The notes: generated by a model from the sequence alone, not told the origin. A stretch of 27,015 nt of DNA from Fontibacter flavus (GCF_042432905.1 NZ_JBHLWI010000011.1:1-27015), one strand, 5' to 3'. Positions 8,244 to 16,962 are shown, numbered from the stretch's first letter. Made by a program: numbers and translations.

Positions 8244-9959
8244 ATGAAATACTTTTCCTTTTTACTCATCCTGTTGGCATTTTCCTGTCAACCAAAACAA
8301 GATTTTCAATTCAATATCTCAGTTAATCCTGAACTAGAAGAAGACCTGAAGGACGGAAGATTACTGATTCTTTTACATCATCACGACAAATCAGAACCGC
8401 GTTTTGCGGTCAGTGATGAACCTGGATCTGCTCAAGTTTTTGGCGTTGATTTTGAAAATTATCAAAAAGGCAAAAATCTGGAAATGGATCTTAATAGCTT
8501 TGGTTATCCTATAGAAAGCTGGCAAGATATCCCTGAAGGAGAATATTGGATTCAGGCTTACATTGTCAAACATGAGACCTTCAATAGAGCGGATGGGCAT
8601 ACGGTAAAATTGCCAGTTGAACAATGGGAAGGAAGACAATGGAACCGTACCCCCGGCAATATTTTCAGTCTCCCTAAAAAAGTCAACTGGACTGGCAAGC
8701 AATCTTTGGAAATTGTTATTGACCAAATTAATCCTCCAGTGGAAGAACCAGAGGACACCGAATTCATCAAACACATCAAAATAAAAAGTGATCTCCTTTC
8801 AGCATTTTGGGGCAAAGATATTTTTTTGGGTGCCCATGTTTTGCTACCAAGGGATTTTGACCAGCATCTTAATGAATATTATCCACTTATGGTTTTTCAT
8901 GGCCATTTCCCTACAGATTTCAGTGGATTCAGAACATCTCCTCCAGATGAAAACCTTGAAGAAGAGTACAATGCAAGATTTGGGATATATGGCTACAATA
9001 AAATCCAGCAGCAGGAAGCCTATGACTTTTACCAAAGATGGATCTCTCCTGATTTTCCAAAGTTTCTCGTTATAGAAATACAACATCCCAACCCCTTCTA
9101 TGATGACAGCTATGCAGTCAATTCGGATAACCTAGGACCCTATGGTGATGCCATCACTTATGAATTGATCCCTCATATAGAAAAAACTTTCAGGGGTATA
9201 GGAGAAGGATGGGCAAGGTTTACGTATGGAGGATCAACCGGTGGATGGGAAGCACTTGCTGTTCAGGTCAAATATCCAACTGAATACAATGGCTGTTTTG
9301 CCGCCTGTCCTGACCCTATAGACTTCAGGGCATATACCACGGTTAACATTTACGAGGATGAAAATGCATACTTCCTAGAGGGTCCCTTCAAACGAACTGA
9401 TCGGGTGGGTAAAAGGAATTACTTAGGACATGTGTCAGCTATGTTGAAGGACATGAACCATAAAGAACTGGCATTGGGAGGCACCAAGAGTAGATCGGGA
9501 GATCAGTGGGATATTTGGCAAGCAGTATTCTCTCCTGTCGATTATGACGGTTACCCTAAGCCTATTTGGGACAAATACACAGGTAAGATTAATAAAGAGG
9601 TAGCAGAACATTGGAAAGAAAATTATGATCTCCGTTACATCATGGAAAGGGATTGGAGCACTATTGGAAAAGACTTAGAAGGGAAAATCCATATTTACTG
9701 TGGAGATATGGACAATTACTACCTCAACAATGCCGTTTATTTAACAGAGGCCTTCCTCGAGAGCACCGAAGATCCCTATTACAAGGGAGAAGTCCTTTAT
9801 GGTGACAGGGCTGAACATTGTTGGAACGGAGATCCAGATTTTCCTAATTATATTACGAGACTGCGATATAATACCATGTATCTCGACAAAATCGCCAACA
9901 GGCTTCAGGCTACAGCTCCAACAGAATTCAACCTTAAAGACTGGACTTTAAAGAGATAA
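8244..9959 (+). CDS. Secreted alpha/beta-hydrolase, esterase-like lipoprotein
   Basis: I start this gene at the ATG at 8244 and not at the in-frame GTG at 8181. Only the shorter form opens directly with a lipoprotein signal peptide, with lipobox FSC and Cys16. The 571-residue product has an N-terminal region of about 180 residues with a beta-rich, Ig-like look, then an alpha/beta-hydrolase of the esterase D/enterochelin-esterase type. The likely catalytic serine is Ser331 in GGSTGG. An aspartate near 488-490 in CGDMD and His525 in RAEHCW would complete the triad. It probably hydrolyses an ester or amide outside the cytoplasm; the substrate cannot be told from sequence or neighbours. No glycan-uptake genes are adjacent. 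I see no clear terminator in the 159 nt before the desaturase gene. Confidence 0.8.
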   Translation: MKYFSFLLILLAFSCQPKQDFQFNISVNPELEEDLKDGRLLILLHHHDKSEPRFAVSDEPGSAQVFGVDFENYQKGKNLEMDLNSFGYPIESWQDIPEGEYWIQAYIVKHETFNRADGHTVKLPVEQWEGRQWNRTPGNIFSLPKKVNWTGKQSLEIVIDQINPPVEEPEDTEFIKHIKIKSDLLSAFWGKDIFLGAHVLLPRDFDQHLNEYYPLMVFHGHFPTDFSGFRTSPPDENLEEEYNARFGIYGYNKIQQQEAYDFYQRWISPDFPKFLVIEIQHPNPFYDDSYAVNSDNLGPYGDAITYELIPHIEKTFRGIGEGWARFTYGGSTGGWEALAVQVKYPTEYNGCFAACPDPIDFRAYTTVNIYEDENAYFLEGPFKRTDRVGKRNYLGHVSAMLKDMNHKELALGGTKSRSGDQWDIWQAVFSPVDYDGYPKPIWDKYTGKINKEVAEHWKENYDLRYIMERDWSTIGKDLEGKIHIYCGDMDNYYLNNAVYLTEAFLESTEDPYYKGEVLYGDRAEHCWNGDPDFPNYITRLRYNTMYLDKIANRLQATAPTEFNLKDWTLKR

Positions 9960-10118
9960 GAACAAGAAATGAACAGAAACCAAAATCAAAAAACAGGTTT
10001 TCTTGAACTTAATACGGGTTTTTGTCCTTACCTTTATAGAACTGGAATAGAACCTATTCAAAAAGCAATACCAAAAAACCAGAAATAATTTCGTTTCCTT
10101 CTGGAAAGTTTTACCCAT

Positions 10119-11120
10119 ATGGATAAGTCAAAAGAAATAAATTACGAATTAGAAAAAAACATGGAAGTCATCTCTCAATTGGATGGCTTTGTAAACCATG
10201 CTGTGGAAAACATCCTAGTAGATCCAGATGAATGCTGGCAACCGTCAGATTTCCTGCCTGACATGGCTCAAATGGACGCATTTGACGAAATTAAAAAACT
10301 TCAGGAAAGAGCTGCTAATATCCCGGATACTGTCATCACTTCTTTGATCGGTAATATGATCACTGAAGAGGCACTACCCAGTTATCAAACATATTTTAAT
10401 TTGCTCGAAGGCATCAATGTTGAAGGCAGTTTGCTGAGCAATTCCGGCTGGGTAAAATGGTCCAAAGCTTGGACAGCTGAAGAAAACAGGCATGGCGATT
10501 TGCTGAACAAATACCTCTACCTTTCAGGAAGAGCTGATATGAAAAAGGTAGAACAAACAATCCACCGTTTGATCTACAACGGTTTTGATCCCAGATCTGA
10601 AAAAGATCCGTTTCAGGCCATCATCTATACCTCTTTTCAGGAAAGAGCCACAAAAATATCACACGTCAACACAGGTAAACTAGCGGATAAAGCAGGTGAT
10701 GATGTGTTGTCCAGAATTTGTAAAACTATCGCAGGAGATGAAGCCCGGCATGAAAAAGCGTACAAAAGCTTTATGTCACAAATCTTTGAAATAGATCCAA
10801 GCGGAGCTATCCTGGCTTTTGAAAAAATGATGAGAAAGCAGATTGTCATGCCTGCTGTCCTGATGGGAGAAGGTAGTAGCAATCCATCACTTTTCGACCA
10901 GTTTTCTGCCATAACCCAGAAAATAGGGATTTACACAGGATGGGATTACGCTAGAATCATTGACCATTTGGTAAAACTTTGGGACATTGAAAACCTGACC
11001 GGTCTTACTGATATGGCTGCAAAGGCTCAAGATTATCTTTCAAACTTGTCGGATAGGTACATGCGACTTGCAGATAGAATGAAAGCACCTGATGAGGTCA
11101 CCTTAGCTTGGTTAAAATAA
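10119..11120 (+). CDS. Acyl-[acyl-carrier-protein] desaturase (soluble, di-iron)
   Basis: The soluble ferritin-like desaturases introduce a cis double bond into acyl-ACP chains using O2 and reduced ferredoxin, setting membrane fluidity. The 333-residue protein carries the two hallmark di-iron boxes: EENRH (Glu122 to His125) and DEARH (Glu208 to His211), together with a first ligand glutamate in ITEEALPSYQ. The start codon follows an intergenic region that contains a weak inverted repeat (CCAGAA at 10079-10084 with TTCTGG at 10099-10104). No ferredoxin or ferredoxin reductase gene is adjacent, so the electron donor is encoded elsewhere. It ends in a good terminator, so it is probably monocistronic. 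The position of the double bond cannot be predicted from the sequence. Confidence 0.94.
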   Translation: MDKSKEINYELEKNMEVISQLDGFVNHAVENILVDPDECWQPSDFLPDMAQMDAFDEIKKLQERAANIPDTVITSLIGNMITEEALPSYQTYFNLLEGINVEGSLLSNSGWVKWSKAWTAEENRHGDLLNKYLYLSGRADMKKVEQTIHRLIYNGFDPRSEKDPFQAIIYTSFQERATKISHVNTGKLADKAGDDVLSRICKTIAGDEARHEKAYKSFMSQIFEIDPSGAILAFEKMMRKQIVMPAVLMGEGSSNPSLFDQFSAITQKIGIYTGWDYARIIDHLVKLWDIENLTGLTDMAAKAQDYLSNLSDRYMRLADRMKAPDEVTLAWLK

Positions 11121-11126
11121 AAATTT

Positions 11127-11154
11127 AAGCCTGAAGAAATTCAGGCTTTTTTTT
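11127..11154 (+). terminator. Rho-independent terminator of the desaturase gene
   Basis: AAGCCTGAA (11127-11135) and TTCAGGCTT (11140-11148) form a 9-bp stem with a GAAA tetraloop, followed by a run of T. It lies just after the desaturase stop codon. Confidence 0.93.
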
Positions 11155-11211
11155 GTAATCGAGGAACAAATTAAGATCAAAACCTATTATATGTCTATAC
11201 ATCTATTAGCT

Positions 11212-12066
11212 ATGAGAACAATTAAAGAAATACATAAAGCCCACTATCATCCAATTGCAGATCTGATTACCTATAATCCTCTGCCTTCTCCAAGATTAAA
11301 TCAGATAGATCCATTCATATTCTTAAACCACCATGGACATCAGGTATATAAGCCAAATAATAATGGTTTACCATTTGGTCCACATCCGCATAGGGGGATG
11401 GAAACCGTAACCTTTATTTTGGAAGGAGACATCATGCACAAAGATTCAGGTGGTCATGAATCTATTATTGAAGCTGGAGGTATACAGTGGATGACAGCCG
11501 GGAGTGGATTAATTCATGCAGAAGTGTCTTCCTCTAAATTCAAGAAGGAAGGTGGGGAATTGGAAATATTGCAGCTATGGGTTAACCTACCTGCAAAATA
11601 CAAAATGACTGAACCAAGGTATATTGGTCTACAAAAAGATGAAATAACCGCGTTCAGTACGGATAATGAACAAGTAAATGTCCAATTAATAGCCGGAAGC
11701 TGGGGAGAATATAAAGGATCATTTGAGACTTTGACCCCTATTTTCATGAGCACCCTTTACCTTAATGAGGGAGCCATAGTAACCAAGGAAATACCTTCGG
11801 ATGAAAATATATTCTTCTATGTAGTAAGAGGAAAGGTCAAAGTCATGGGAGAGGAAGTCAATTACAGAAACCTGATTGAATTCGAAAATGATGGAGACAA
11901 TATTTCATTCCAGGCAATTGAAGATGCCGTGGTCATTTTGGGACATGCTAAACCTTTCAATGAACCAATGGTAGCTCAGGGCCCTTTTGTAATGAATACA
12001 CAACAGGAGATTATGCAAGCCTACCGAGACTATCAAATGGGCAAATTTGGAAGTTGGAACCATTAA
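11212..12066 (+). CDS. Pirin family protein (cupin)
   Basis: Pirins are bicupin iron proteins; some bacterial members have quercetin dioxygenase activity, others act as redox or metabolic regulators. The four metal ligands of the N-terminal cupin are present: His58 and His60 in HPHRGMETVTF, then His102 and Glu104 in GSGLIHAEV. The spacing matches the human protein (His56, His58, His101, Glu103). I start at the ATG at 11212, where the protein opens MRTIKEIHKAHYHP as pirins of this group usually do (284 residues). An in-frame ATG at 11191 would add seven residues and cannot be excluded. The gene follows the desaturase after that gene's terminator, so it probably has its own promoter. Its substrate is not predictable. 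Confidence 0.9.
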   Translation: MRTIKEIHKAHYHPIADLITYNPLPSPRLNQIDPFIFLNHHGHQVYKPNNNGLPFGPHPHRGMETVTFILEGDIMHKDSGGHESIIEAGGIQWMTAGSGLIHAEVSSSKFKKEGGELEILQLWVNLPAKYKMTEPRYIGLQKDEITAFSTDNEQVNVQLIAGSWGEYKGSFETLTPIFMSTLYLNEGAIVTKEIPSDENIFFYVVRGKVKVMGEEVNYRNLIEFENDGDNISFQAIEDAVVILGHAKPFNEPMVAQGPFVMNTQQEIMQAYRDYQMGKFGSWNH

Positions 12067-12074
12067 AATTTAAC

Positions 12075-12115
12075 AAAAAAAAGAGCCTTGAGGAAATTCC
12101 TCAAGGCTCTTTTTT
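12075..12115. terminator. Strong bidirectional terminator between pirin and nqrE
   Basis: GAGCCTTGAGGAA (12083-12095) and TTCCTCAAGGCTC (12097-12109) are perfect 13-bp inverted copies, although the innermost pairs must open to give a usable loop. Eight A precede and six T follow. It lies between the convergent pirin and nqrE stop codons, and it marks the end of the nqr transcript. Confidence 0.95.
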
Positions 12116-12131
12116 AGAATTACTGTATTGA

Positions 12132-12743
12132 TCAAAGATCGATACCCATGAAAGACATAAAGGCAATTCCCATCAAGCCCGTAAGCAACATGGTAATACC
12201 AAGACCTTTCAAACCATTAGGTACGTTTGAATATTTCAATTTTTCTCTGATAGATGCTAATGCTACGATGGCCAAGAAGAAACCTGTGCCTGAACCGAAA
12301 CCGTAAACCGCAGCTTCTGCCAAAGTATAGTCTCTTTGGGCCATGAAAAGTGATCCACCCAAGATCGCACAGTTAACGGCAATCAAAGGAAGGAAAATAC
12401 CCAAAGCTCCATAAAGTGCCGGAGCAAACTTTTCAACAACCATCTCAACCAATTGCACCATAGCAGCGATGATGGCAATGAACATGATAAATCTCAAGAA
12501 AGACAAATCCACAGTTGCGAAAGAATCACCCAACCAAACCAAAGCACCTTCTTTCAATACAAACTCATTCAAAAGCCAGTTGGTAGGCGCTGTTACTGTC
12601 AATACGAAAATTACCGCTGCTCCAAGACCAAGTGCAGTGCTTACCTTTTTGGAAACAGCCAAGAAGGAACACATTCCCAAAAACAGGGAGAACACCATGT
12701 TGTCGATAAAGATCGAACGTATAGCTAAACTTACTAATTCCAT
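12132..12743 (-). CDS. nqrE: Na+-NQR subunit E
   Basis: NqrE is one of the two homologous six-helix membrane subunits of the sodium-translocating NADH:quinone oxidoreductase. The 203-residue length is typical. The conserved cysteines that take part in the membrane-buried [2Fe-2S] cluster shared with NqrD are both visible: Cys25 in GMCSFLAVS and Cys125 in VNCAILGG. The sequence is hydrophobic throughout. It is the last gene of the nqr transcript: its start lies 14 nt after the nqrD stop, and downstream there is a strong terminator rather than nqrF. Confidence 0.95.
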   Translation of the reverse strand: MELVSLAIRSIFIDNMVFSLFLGMCSFLAVSKKVSTALGLGAAVIFVLTVTAPTNWLLNEFVLKEGALVWLGDSFATVDLSFLRFIMFIAIIAAMVQLVEMVVEKFAPALYGALGIFLPLIAVNCAILGGSLFMAQRDYTLAEAAVYGFGSGTGFFLAIVALASIREKLKYSNVPNGLKGLGITMLLTGLMGIAFMSFMGIDL

Positions 12744-12757
12744 GTCAATTTAATTTA

Positions 12758-13438
12758 TTAATGTTCAACATAACCTGTTTTGGTACGCTGTACCCAGATG
12801 ATCAGACCAAGGATGATAAAAGCACCAACAGGAGACACCATCAATCCATTGGTAGCCAAGCTAAAGTCTTCGCCAAACAAACCGGAAACGGTATCATAGA
12901 CAGGAACTCCGAATACGGAACCTGAACCAAGCAATTCCCTAAAGAAGGCAACTGCAAGGATAATCCAGGAATAACCCAAAGCTGACCCAAATCCATCTAG
13001 GACAGAATCATATGGTTTATTACCTAAAGCGAATGCTTCCAAACGTCCCATTACAATACAGTTGGTAATGATCAGACCAACGAATACGGAAAGCTCTTTA
13101 TACATGTCGTAAGCAAATGCCTTCAATACTTCATTTACCAAAGTCACCAAAGAAGCAACTACGGCAAGCTGAACGATAATCCTAACCCTAGAAGGAATCG
13201 TATTCCTCATCAAAGAGATGGTAAGGTTGGACATAACCATTACAAATATAACGGATATCGCCATTACCAAAGTAGGCTGCATCTGTGTAGTAACAGCCAA
13301 TGCAGAGCAAATCCCCAAAACCTGAATGGTGATTGGGTTATTGTCTACCAATGGATCAGTGATAAACTTCTTTCTTCTTTTCGACAAAAGTGCCTCAGCG
13401 GGTTTCTTTGCTTCTGCCTGTGCGGTTTCTGTACTCAT
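12758..13438 (-). CDS. nqrD: Na+-NQR subunit D
   Basis: NqrD is the paralogue of NqrE and forms the paired half of the membrane core that moves Na+. The 226-residue protein keeps the two cluster cysteines, Cys44 in GICSALAVT and Cys127 in TNCIVMGRLEAFA. It begins with a charged cytoplasmic tail roughly 15 residues longer than in the Vibrio protein, which lacks an obvious motif. Six hydrophobic segments follow. It sits 25 nt after nqrC and 14 nt before nqrE in the same transcript. Confidence 0.95.
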   Translation of the reverse strand: MSTETAQAEAKKPAEALLSKRRKKFITDPLVDNNPITIQVLGICSALAVTTQMQPTLVMAISVIFVMVMSNLTISLMRNTIPSRVRIIVQLAVVASLVTLVNEVLKAFAYDMYKELSVFVGLIITNCIVMGRLEAFALGNKPYDSVLDGFGSALGYSWIILAVAFFRELLGSGSVFGVPVYDTVSGLFGEDFSLATNGLMVSPVGAFIILGLIIWVQRTKTGYVEH

Positions 13439-13463
13439 TATATCTAAGTTATAATGTTCGTGA

Positions 13464-14240
13464 TTAATTTAAAACAGCAATCTCTGAGGATTTTGAAGAT
13501 TTCAGCTTCTCAAAGTACGCTTTATAGTATTGCAAATAATTGCTCAACATTGCATTCACACCATTGGCTGTAATGGTAGCACCAGAAAGACCATCTACTT
13601 TATGGATGTCACCGGAATAATCTTTCCCTTCCCCTTTCTGCATTGCCACTGATTGGAAAGCTCCAGATTCGTCAAAAATCTGTTTACCTTGAAAACGGTT
13701 TTGTACTGCCCCATCAGTTATCCTAGCACCAAGACCTGGGGTTTCACCTTTGTGACCGAAAGTAACACCTGCAATGGTATTCAAATCAGTATCTAAAGCC
13801 AAGAATCCCCAAATTTCATCCCAAAGACCAGATCCATACACCTGAACTACGTAAGCTTCTACAGCATCAGGATTGCCTTCCGCATGAAATATAAATACAG
13901 GATATTGACGCTTTTCTGGGGCCATTTTAAAGTTTTTAGCCACATTGACATTTTCAGCGATGATAGGATTGCCATCAGCATCTTTTTCTATTAGATTACC
14001 TTCGAAATCCACAACCTTGGAAGAAATCCTGTTTTCATAGAATTTTAAAATTTCATCAGGCTTCATGGCTCGAAGCTCGGAAGCTTCTAAAACTGCTCCT
14101 AAAATCTGTTTTTTAGTATCCAATTCTACAGCTTTCTTTTGGATTGGACCCAAAACCTGAGATGTACCAGACAGCAATAATCCGAGTACTACTGTAAGGA
14201 TTATTGAGAAGGTGATGATATAAGCATTAGACTGTTGCAC
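13464..14240 (-). CDS. nqrC: Na+-NQR subunit C (covalent FMN subunit)
   Basis: NqrC carries a covalently bound FMN attached to a threonine in the SGAT motif, which is at 219-222 here with Thr222 as the attachment site (sequence DGLSGATITA). The 258-residue protein has a single N-terminal membrane helix (about 7-27) and a large periplasmic domain. The start is a GTG at 14240, inside the end of nqrB (14-nt overlap). A Shine-Dalgarno-like AGGAGG on the minus strand at 14253-14248 lies seven bases upstream, which supports this start. FMN attachment needs the flavin transferase ApbE, and no apbE gene is in the window. Confidence 0.95.
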   Translation of the reverse strand: MQQSNAYIITFSIILTVVLGLLLSGTSQVLGPIQKKAVELDTKKQILGAVLEASELRAMKPDEILKFYENRISSKVVDFEGNLIEKDADGNPIIAENVNVAKNFKMAPEKRQYPVFIFHAEGNPDAVEAYVVQVYGSGLWDEIWGFLALDTDLNTIAGVTFGHKGETPGLGARITDGAVQNRFQGKQIFDESGAFQSVAMQKGEGKDYSGDIHKVDGLSGATITANGVNAMLSNYLQYYKAYFEKLKSSKSSEIAVLN

Positions 14241-15441
14241 GTTGTAACCTCCTTTTCTTATTTGCTTTTACTACATAATAATCAATCAATGGCGCAAACA
14301 CGTTCATCAAAAGAACGGCTAGCATGATGCCTTCCGGATAAGCCGGGTTGGTCACACGAATGATGACAGTCAACATACCGATCAACAATCCATAGATCCA
14401 CTTTCCGGTTTCAGTTTGCGCTGCTGACACCGGGTCAGTCGCCATAAATACGATACCGAAAGCCAAACCACCCACTACCCAGTGGTATTCAGGAGCCATT
14501 GCCATATATTCATTCACTGCGAATAGGTTCATCACCAACCCCATCAAATAAGCACCTGCAAAACCACTCACAATGATTTTCCAGCTAGCTACACCTGTCG
14601 CTATCAAAATTACGGCGCCGATTAGGGCCATCAAGGTTGATGTTTCACCAATTGATCCTGGTATCCATCCCATGAAAAGGTTAGCGAAGCTATAAAGTCC
14701 GTCACCTAGTGCAGTGTTATGTTCGGCCAAAGCCTTGGTTACTGGCTCCCCATCCACACCGGCATTATATGCTACAGCTAGAGCTGTTGCACCAGAAAAT
14801 CCATCAACAGGTGTTTTATCACCCAAATATGTCCATACCTGGTCACCAGAAATTTGTGCTGGATAAGCAAAATACAAGAACGCCCTTGCAGTCATTGCCA
14901 CGTTCAGAATGTTCATTCCTGTTCCTCCAAAAACTTCCTTCGCCACGATTACCGCAAAAATGGTTGCCAAAGCAACTTGCCACAATGGTAATGTAGCAGG
15001 GACAACCAATGGAATCAACATGCCTGTTACCAGGAAACCTTCATTGATCGGGTGTTTTCTGATGACTGCAAAAGCAGCTTCTACAAGACCACCAGCAGCA
15101 TAAGCTACAATAATGATCGGAAGTACAAGCTTCAATCCAATTAACAATTTATCTCCAAAATCCTCCCACAAACCTGCAGTCTGTCCTGTGGCTAGAAAAT
15201 GTTGATGTCCTGTATTGTAAATACCAAATAATAAAGCTGGAATCATGGCTACCACAACGGTAATCATCATCCTTTTCAAATCGATGGCATCTTTTACCTG
15301 AGCACCTTTTATCGCATTGGTATGCTTAGGAGTAAACAAGAATGTTTCTCCTGCTTCAAACGCATAATAAAAGTTCTCTAACTTGCCACCTTTTTCGAAA
15401 AGGGGCTTCTGCTTATCCAACAGATCTCTTAGAAACTTCAT
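14227..15441 (-). CDS. nqrB: Na+-NQR subunit B (covalent FMN subunit)
   Basis: NqrB is the large membrane subunit that carries a second covalent FMN and takes part in riboflavin and quinone binding. Its SGAT motif ends at Thr219 in GFSGATALA. The 404-residue length is typical, and the protein has a short cytoplasmic N-terminus and about ten hydrophobic segments. It begins 5 nt after the nqrA stop codon and overlaps nqrC by 14 nt, so the three genes are probably translationally coupled. Confidence 0.95.
   Translation of the reverse strand: MKFLRDLLDKQKPLFEKGGKLENFYYAFEAGETFLFTPKHTNAIKGAQVKDAIDLKRMMITVVVAMIPALLFGIYNTGHQHFLATGQTAGLWEDFGDKLLIGLKLVLPIIIVAYAAGGLVEAAFAVIRKHPINEGFLVTGMLIPLVVPATLPLWQVALATIFAVIVAKEVFGGTGMNILNVAMTARAFLYFAYPAQISGDQVWTYLGDKTPVDGFSGATALAVAYNAGVDGEPVTKALAEHNTALGDGLYSFANLFMGWIPGSIGETSTLMALIGAVILIATGVASWKIIVSGFAGAYLMGLVMNLFAVNEYMAMAPEYHWVVGGLAFGIVFMATDPVSAAQTETGKWIYGLLIGMLTVIIRVTNPAYPEGIMLAVLLMNVFAPLIDYYVVKANKKRRLQRATV
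14248..14253 (-). promoter_or_regulatory. Shine-Dalgarno-like sequence for nqrC
   Basis: The minus strand reads AGGAGG, then seven bases, then the GTG start of nqrC. It lies inside the last codons of nqrB. Bacteroidota rarely use such sites, so this one is unusual; it may help re-initiation at the non-ATG start. It could also be a coincidence of the Lys-Arg-Arg codons of NqrB. Confidence 0.5.
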
Positions 15442-15446
15442 ATTGA

Positions 15447-16832
15447 TTAACTGTATTGAATTAAATCTAGTCCTTTTCTTAATATTTCTTGTACCGGATG
15501 CTTGGACACATCTACAAATTCACAAAGTGCCAAATCTTCTTCTATCACTTCGTAAATTCCAAGTTCTTCCATTTCGTCAAAATCTTCTGCCATAATAGAC
15601 TTCAACAAATACACTGGAAGAATATCCATAGGCGTTACACTTTCGAAAACCCCGGTCTGCACAAAAGCTCTTTCTTCGCCTCTTACGTTGGTATCAAGAT
15701 TATACTCTTTGTTAGGCTTCAAGAAAGAGAACAAGCCAAGTGCCCTGTGGTAACTCAGTTTATCGGAAGTTGGCTTCATCCAACCCAAGAATTCCTGATA
15801 GTGACCCTCAGGCAATAAAGTGATCTGATTATGGTAATAACCAATATAGCCGTCCTTATTTATCTTTTCTCCAGTCAGTACGTTTCCTGAAACAACTCTA
15901 GTATCCGGAGCCAAATCAGATTTCTCATCCTGCTTCAAATTACCGTTCACCAACGGATCAACACAGGCACCGATAAAAGTTTTTGCATAAGCAGCTTTTT
16001 TCGCTCTGGATCCCGTCACTGCCACTATTTTGGAAGCATCATATTTACCCTCCAAGAACAATTTACCGATCTGGGCTACTCCATAAGGATTAACTGTCCA
16101 TACGATTTCACCTTTACCGATAGGATTCAAATGATGGATATGTACCCCCACATTACCAGCTGGGTGAGGTCCGCTGAATTTATTGAGTTCAACACCTTTA
16201 GCATTTGTAAATATTGAGGCGACCTCTCCTTCACCATTAACACTTAGGTAAACCTTACCAGGAGTCAATTTGGATAAAATGTCAATTCCAGCCTGAAAAT
16301 ATTTATCCTGTCCTTGTAACAGAAAACCATAATCAGGAGCCATTGGATGTGTATCAAAAGCGGAGATGAAAATTGATTTTGGGGTATCCTCTGGATTGGC
16401 AACAATTCCAAAAGGTCTTTGTATGATCTGTGGCCATACACCACCTTTAGTCATATTGGCAATAGCATCATCTTTGCTCAATGACTTCAGATCGGATTCA
16501 GAATATTTATTGAATGACTCATATGAAATTTCTGAATCAGCAAGGATTTTGATTTCTAAAAGCTTCCTTCTATCACCTCTTTTGATTTCGACAATTTCAC
16601 CGGACACAGGCGCTACATACTGCACCTTTTCCATGGCCTTATCAAACAAAATCGGTGTACCAGCTTTTACTGTATCACCTTCATTTACAGTTACTTTTGG
16701 TCTTTGCATACCGATAAAATCGGTGGGCTTTATTGCAAAAGTCTTGGCGGATTGAAAGTCTGCAAGTTGCTTTTCAGCTTTTCCTACAAGCTTTATATCG
16801 AATCCCTTCTTAAGCTTTACTGTTTTTGACAT
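15447..16832 (-). CDS. nqrA: Na+-NQR subunit A
   Basis: NqrA is the cytoplasmic subunit implicated in quinone binding in the Na+-NQR complex, and it is the first gene of the cluster. The 461-residue product is somewhat longer than the approximately 446-residue Vibrio protein. Its opening, KLKKGFDIKLVGKAEKQL, is of the NqrA type, with the typical barrel-sandwich region following (DTVKAGTPILFDK at about 55-67). It has no signal peptide or membrane segment. The gene has a candidate promoter box about 37 nt upstream of its ATG, and it is separated from ispH by 130 nt, so it probably begins its own transcript instead of only being read through from cmk-ispH. Confidence 0.95.
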   Translation of the reverse strand: MSKTVKLKKGFDIKLVGKAEKQLADFQSAKTFAIKPTDFIGMQRPKVTVNEGDTVKAGTPILFDKAMEKVQYVAPVSGEIVEIKRGDRRKLLEIKILADSEISYESFNKYSESDLKSLSKDDAIANMTKGGVWPQIIQRPFGIVANPEDTPKSIFISAFDTHPMAPDYGFLLQGQDKYFQAGIDILSKLTPGKVYLSVNGEGEVASIFTNAKGVELNKFSGPHPAGNVGVHIHHLNPIGKGEIVWTVNPYGVAQIGKLFLEGKYDASKIVAVTGSRAKKAAYAKTFIGACVDPLVNGNLKQDEKSDLAPDTRVVSGNVLTGEKINKDGYIGYYHNQITLLPEGHYQEFLGWMKPTSDKLSYHRALGLFSFLKPNKEYNLDTNVRGEERAFVQTGVFESVTPMDILPVYLLKSIMAEDFDEMEELGIYEVIEEDLALCEFVDVSKHPVQEILRKGLDLIQYS

Positions 16833-16869
16833 ATGATTTTTGAACTGTATGGTCTTTTGAAAAACGCCT

Positions 16870-16877
16870 CAAATCTA
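16870..16877 (-). promoter_or_regulatory. Candidate -7 promoter box for the nqr cluster
   Basis: The minus strand reads TAGATTTG, an exact match to the Bacteroidota -7 consensus TAnnTTTG. A start site about seven bases downstream would leave a leader of about 30 nt before the nqrA ATG. I see no TTG at the usual -33 spacing, so this is only a partial match. Confidence 0.4.
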
Positions 16878-16912
16878 ATAAAATAGATCAGTTAATAGAA
16901 GATTATTTTGGT

Positions 16913-16950
16913 AATATTTGTGAGTCTTATTACAGACTTTGACAAATATT
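16913..16950. repeat. Long interrupted inverted repeat between ispH and nqrA
   Basis: AATATTTGT (16913-16921) and ACAAATATT (16942-16950) are perfect 9-bp inverted copies. Inside them AGTCT (16923-16927) pairs with AGACT (16934-16938), with a GU pair extending it and a 6-nt loop, leaving only a 2-nt bulge between the two helices. It starts 12 nt after the ispH stop. It has no T-run on the minus side, so it is not a standard terminator; a protein-binding operator or an mRNA 3'-end structure are both possible. Confidence 0.55.
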
Positions 16951-16962
16951 TGATAAACGGGC

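Noticed and set aside
15489..15818. Open frame opposite nqrA (109 codons)
   Set aside because: Antisense to a conserved coding sequence with no sign of a start or family.
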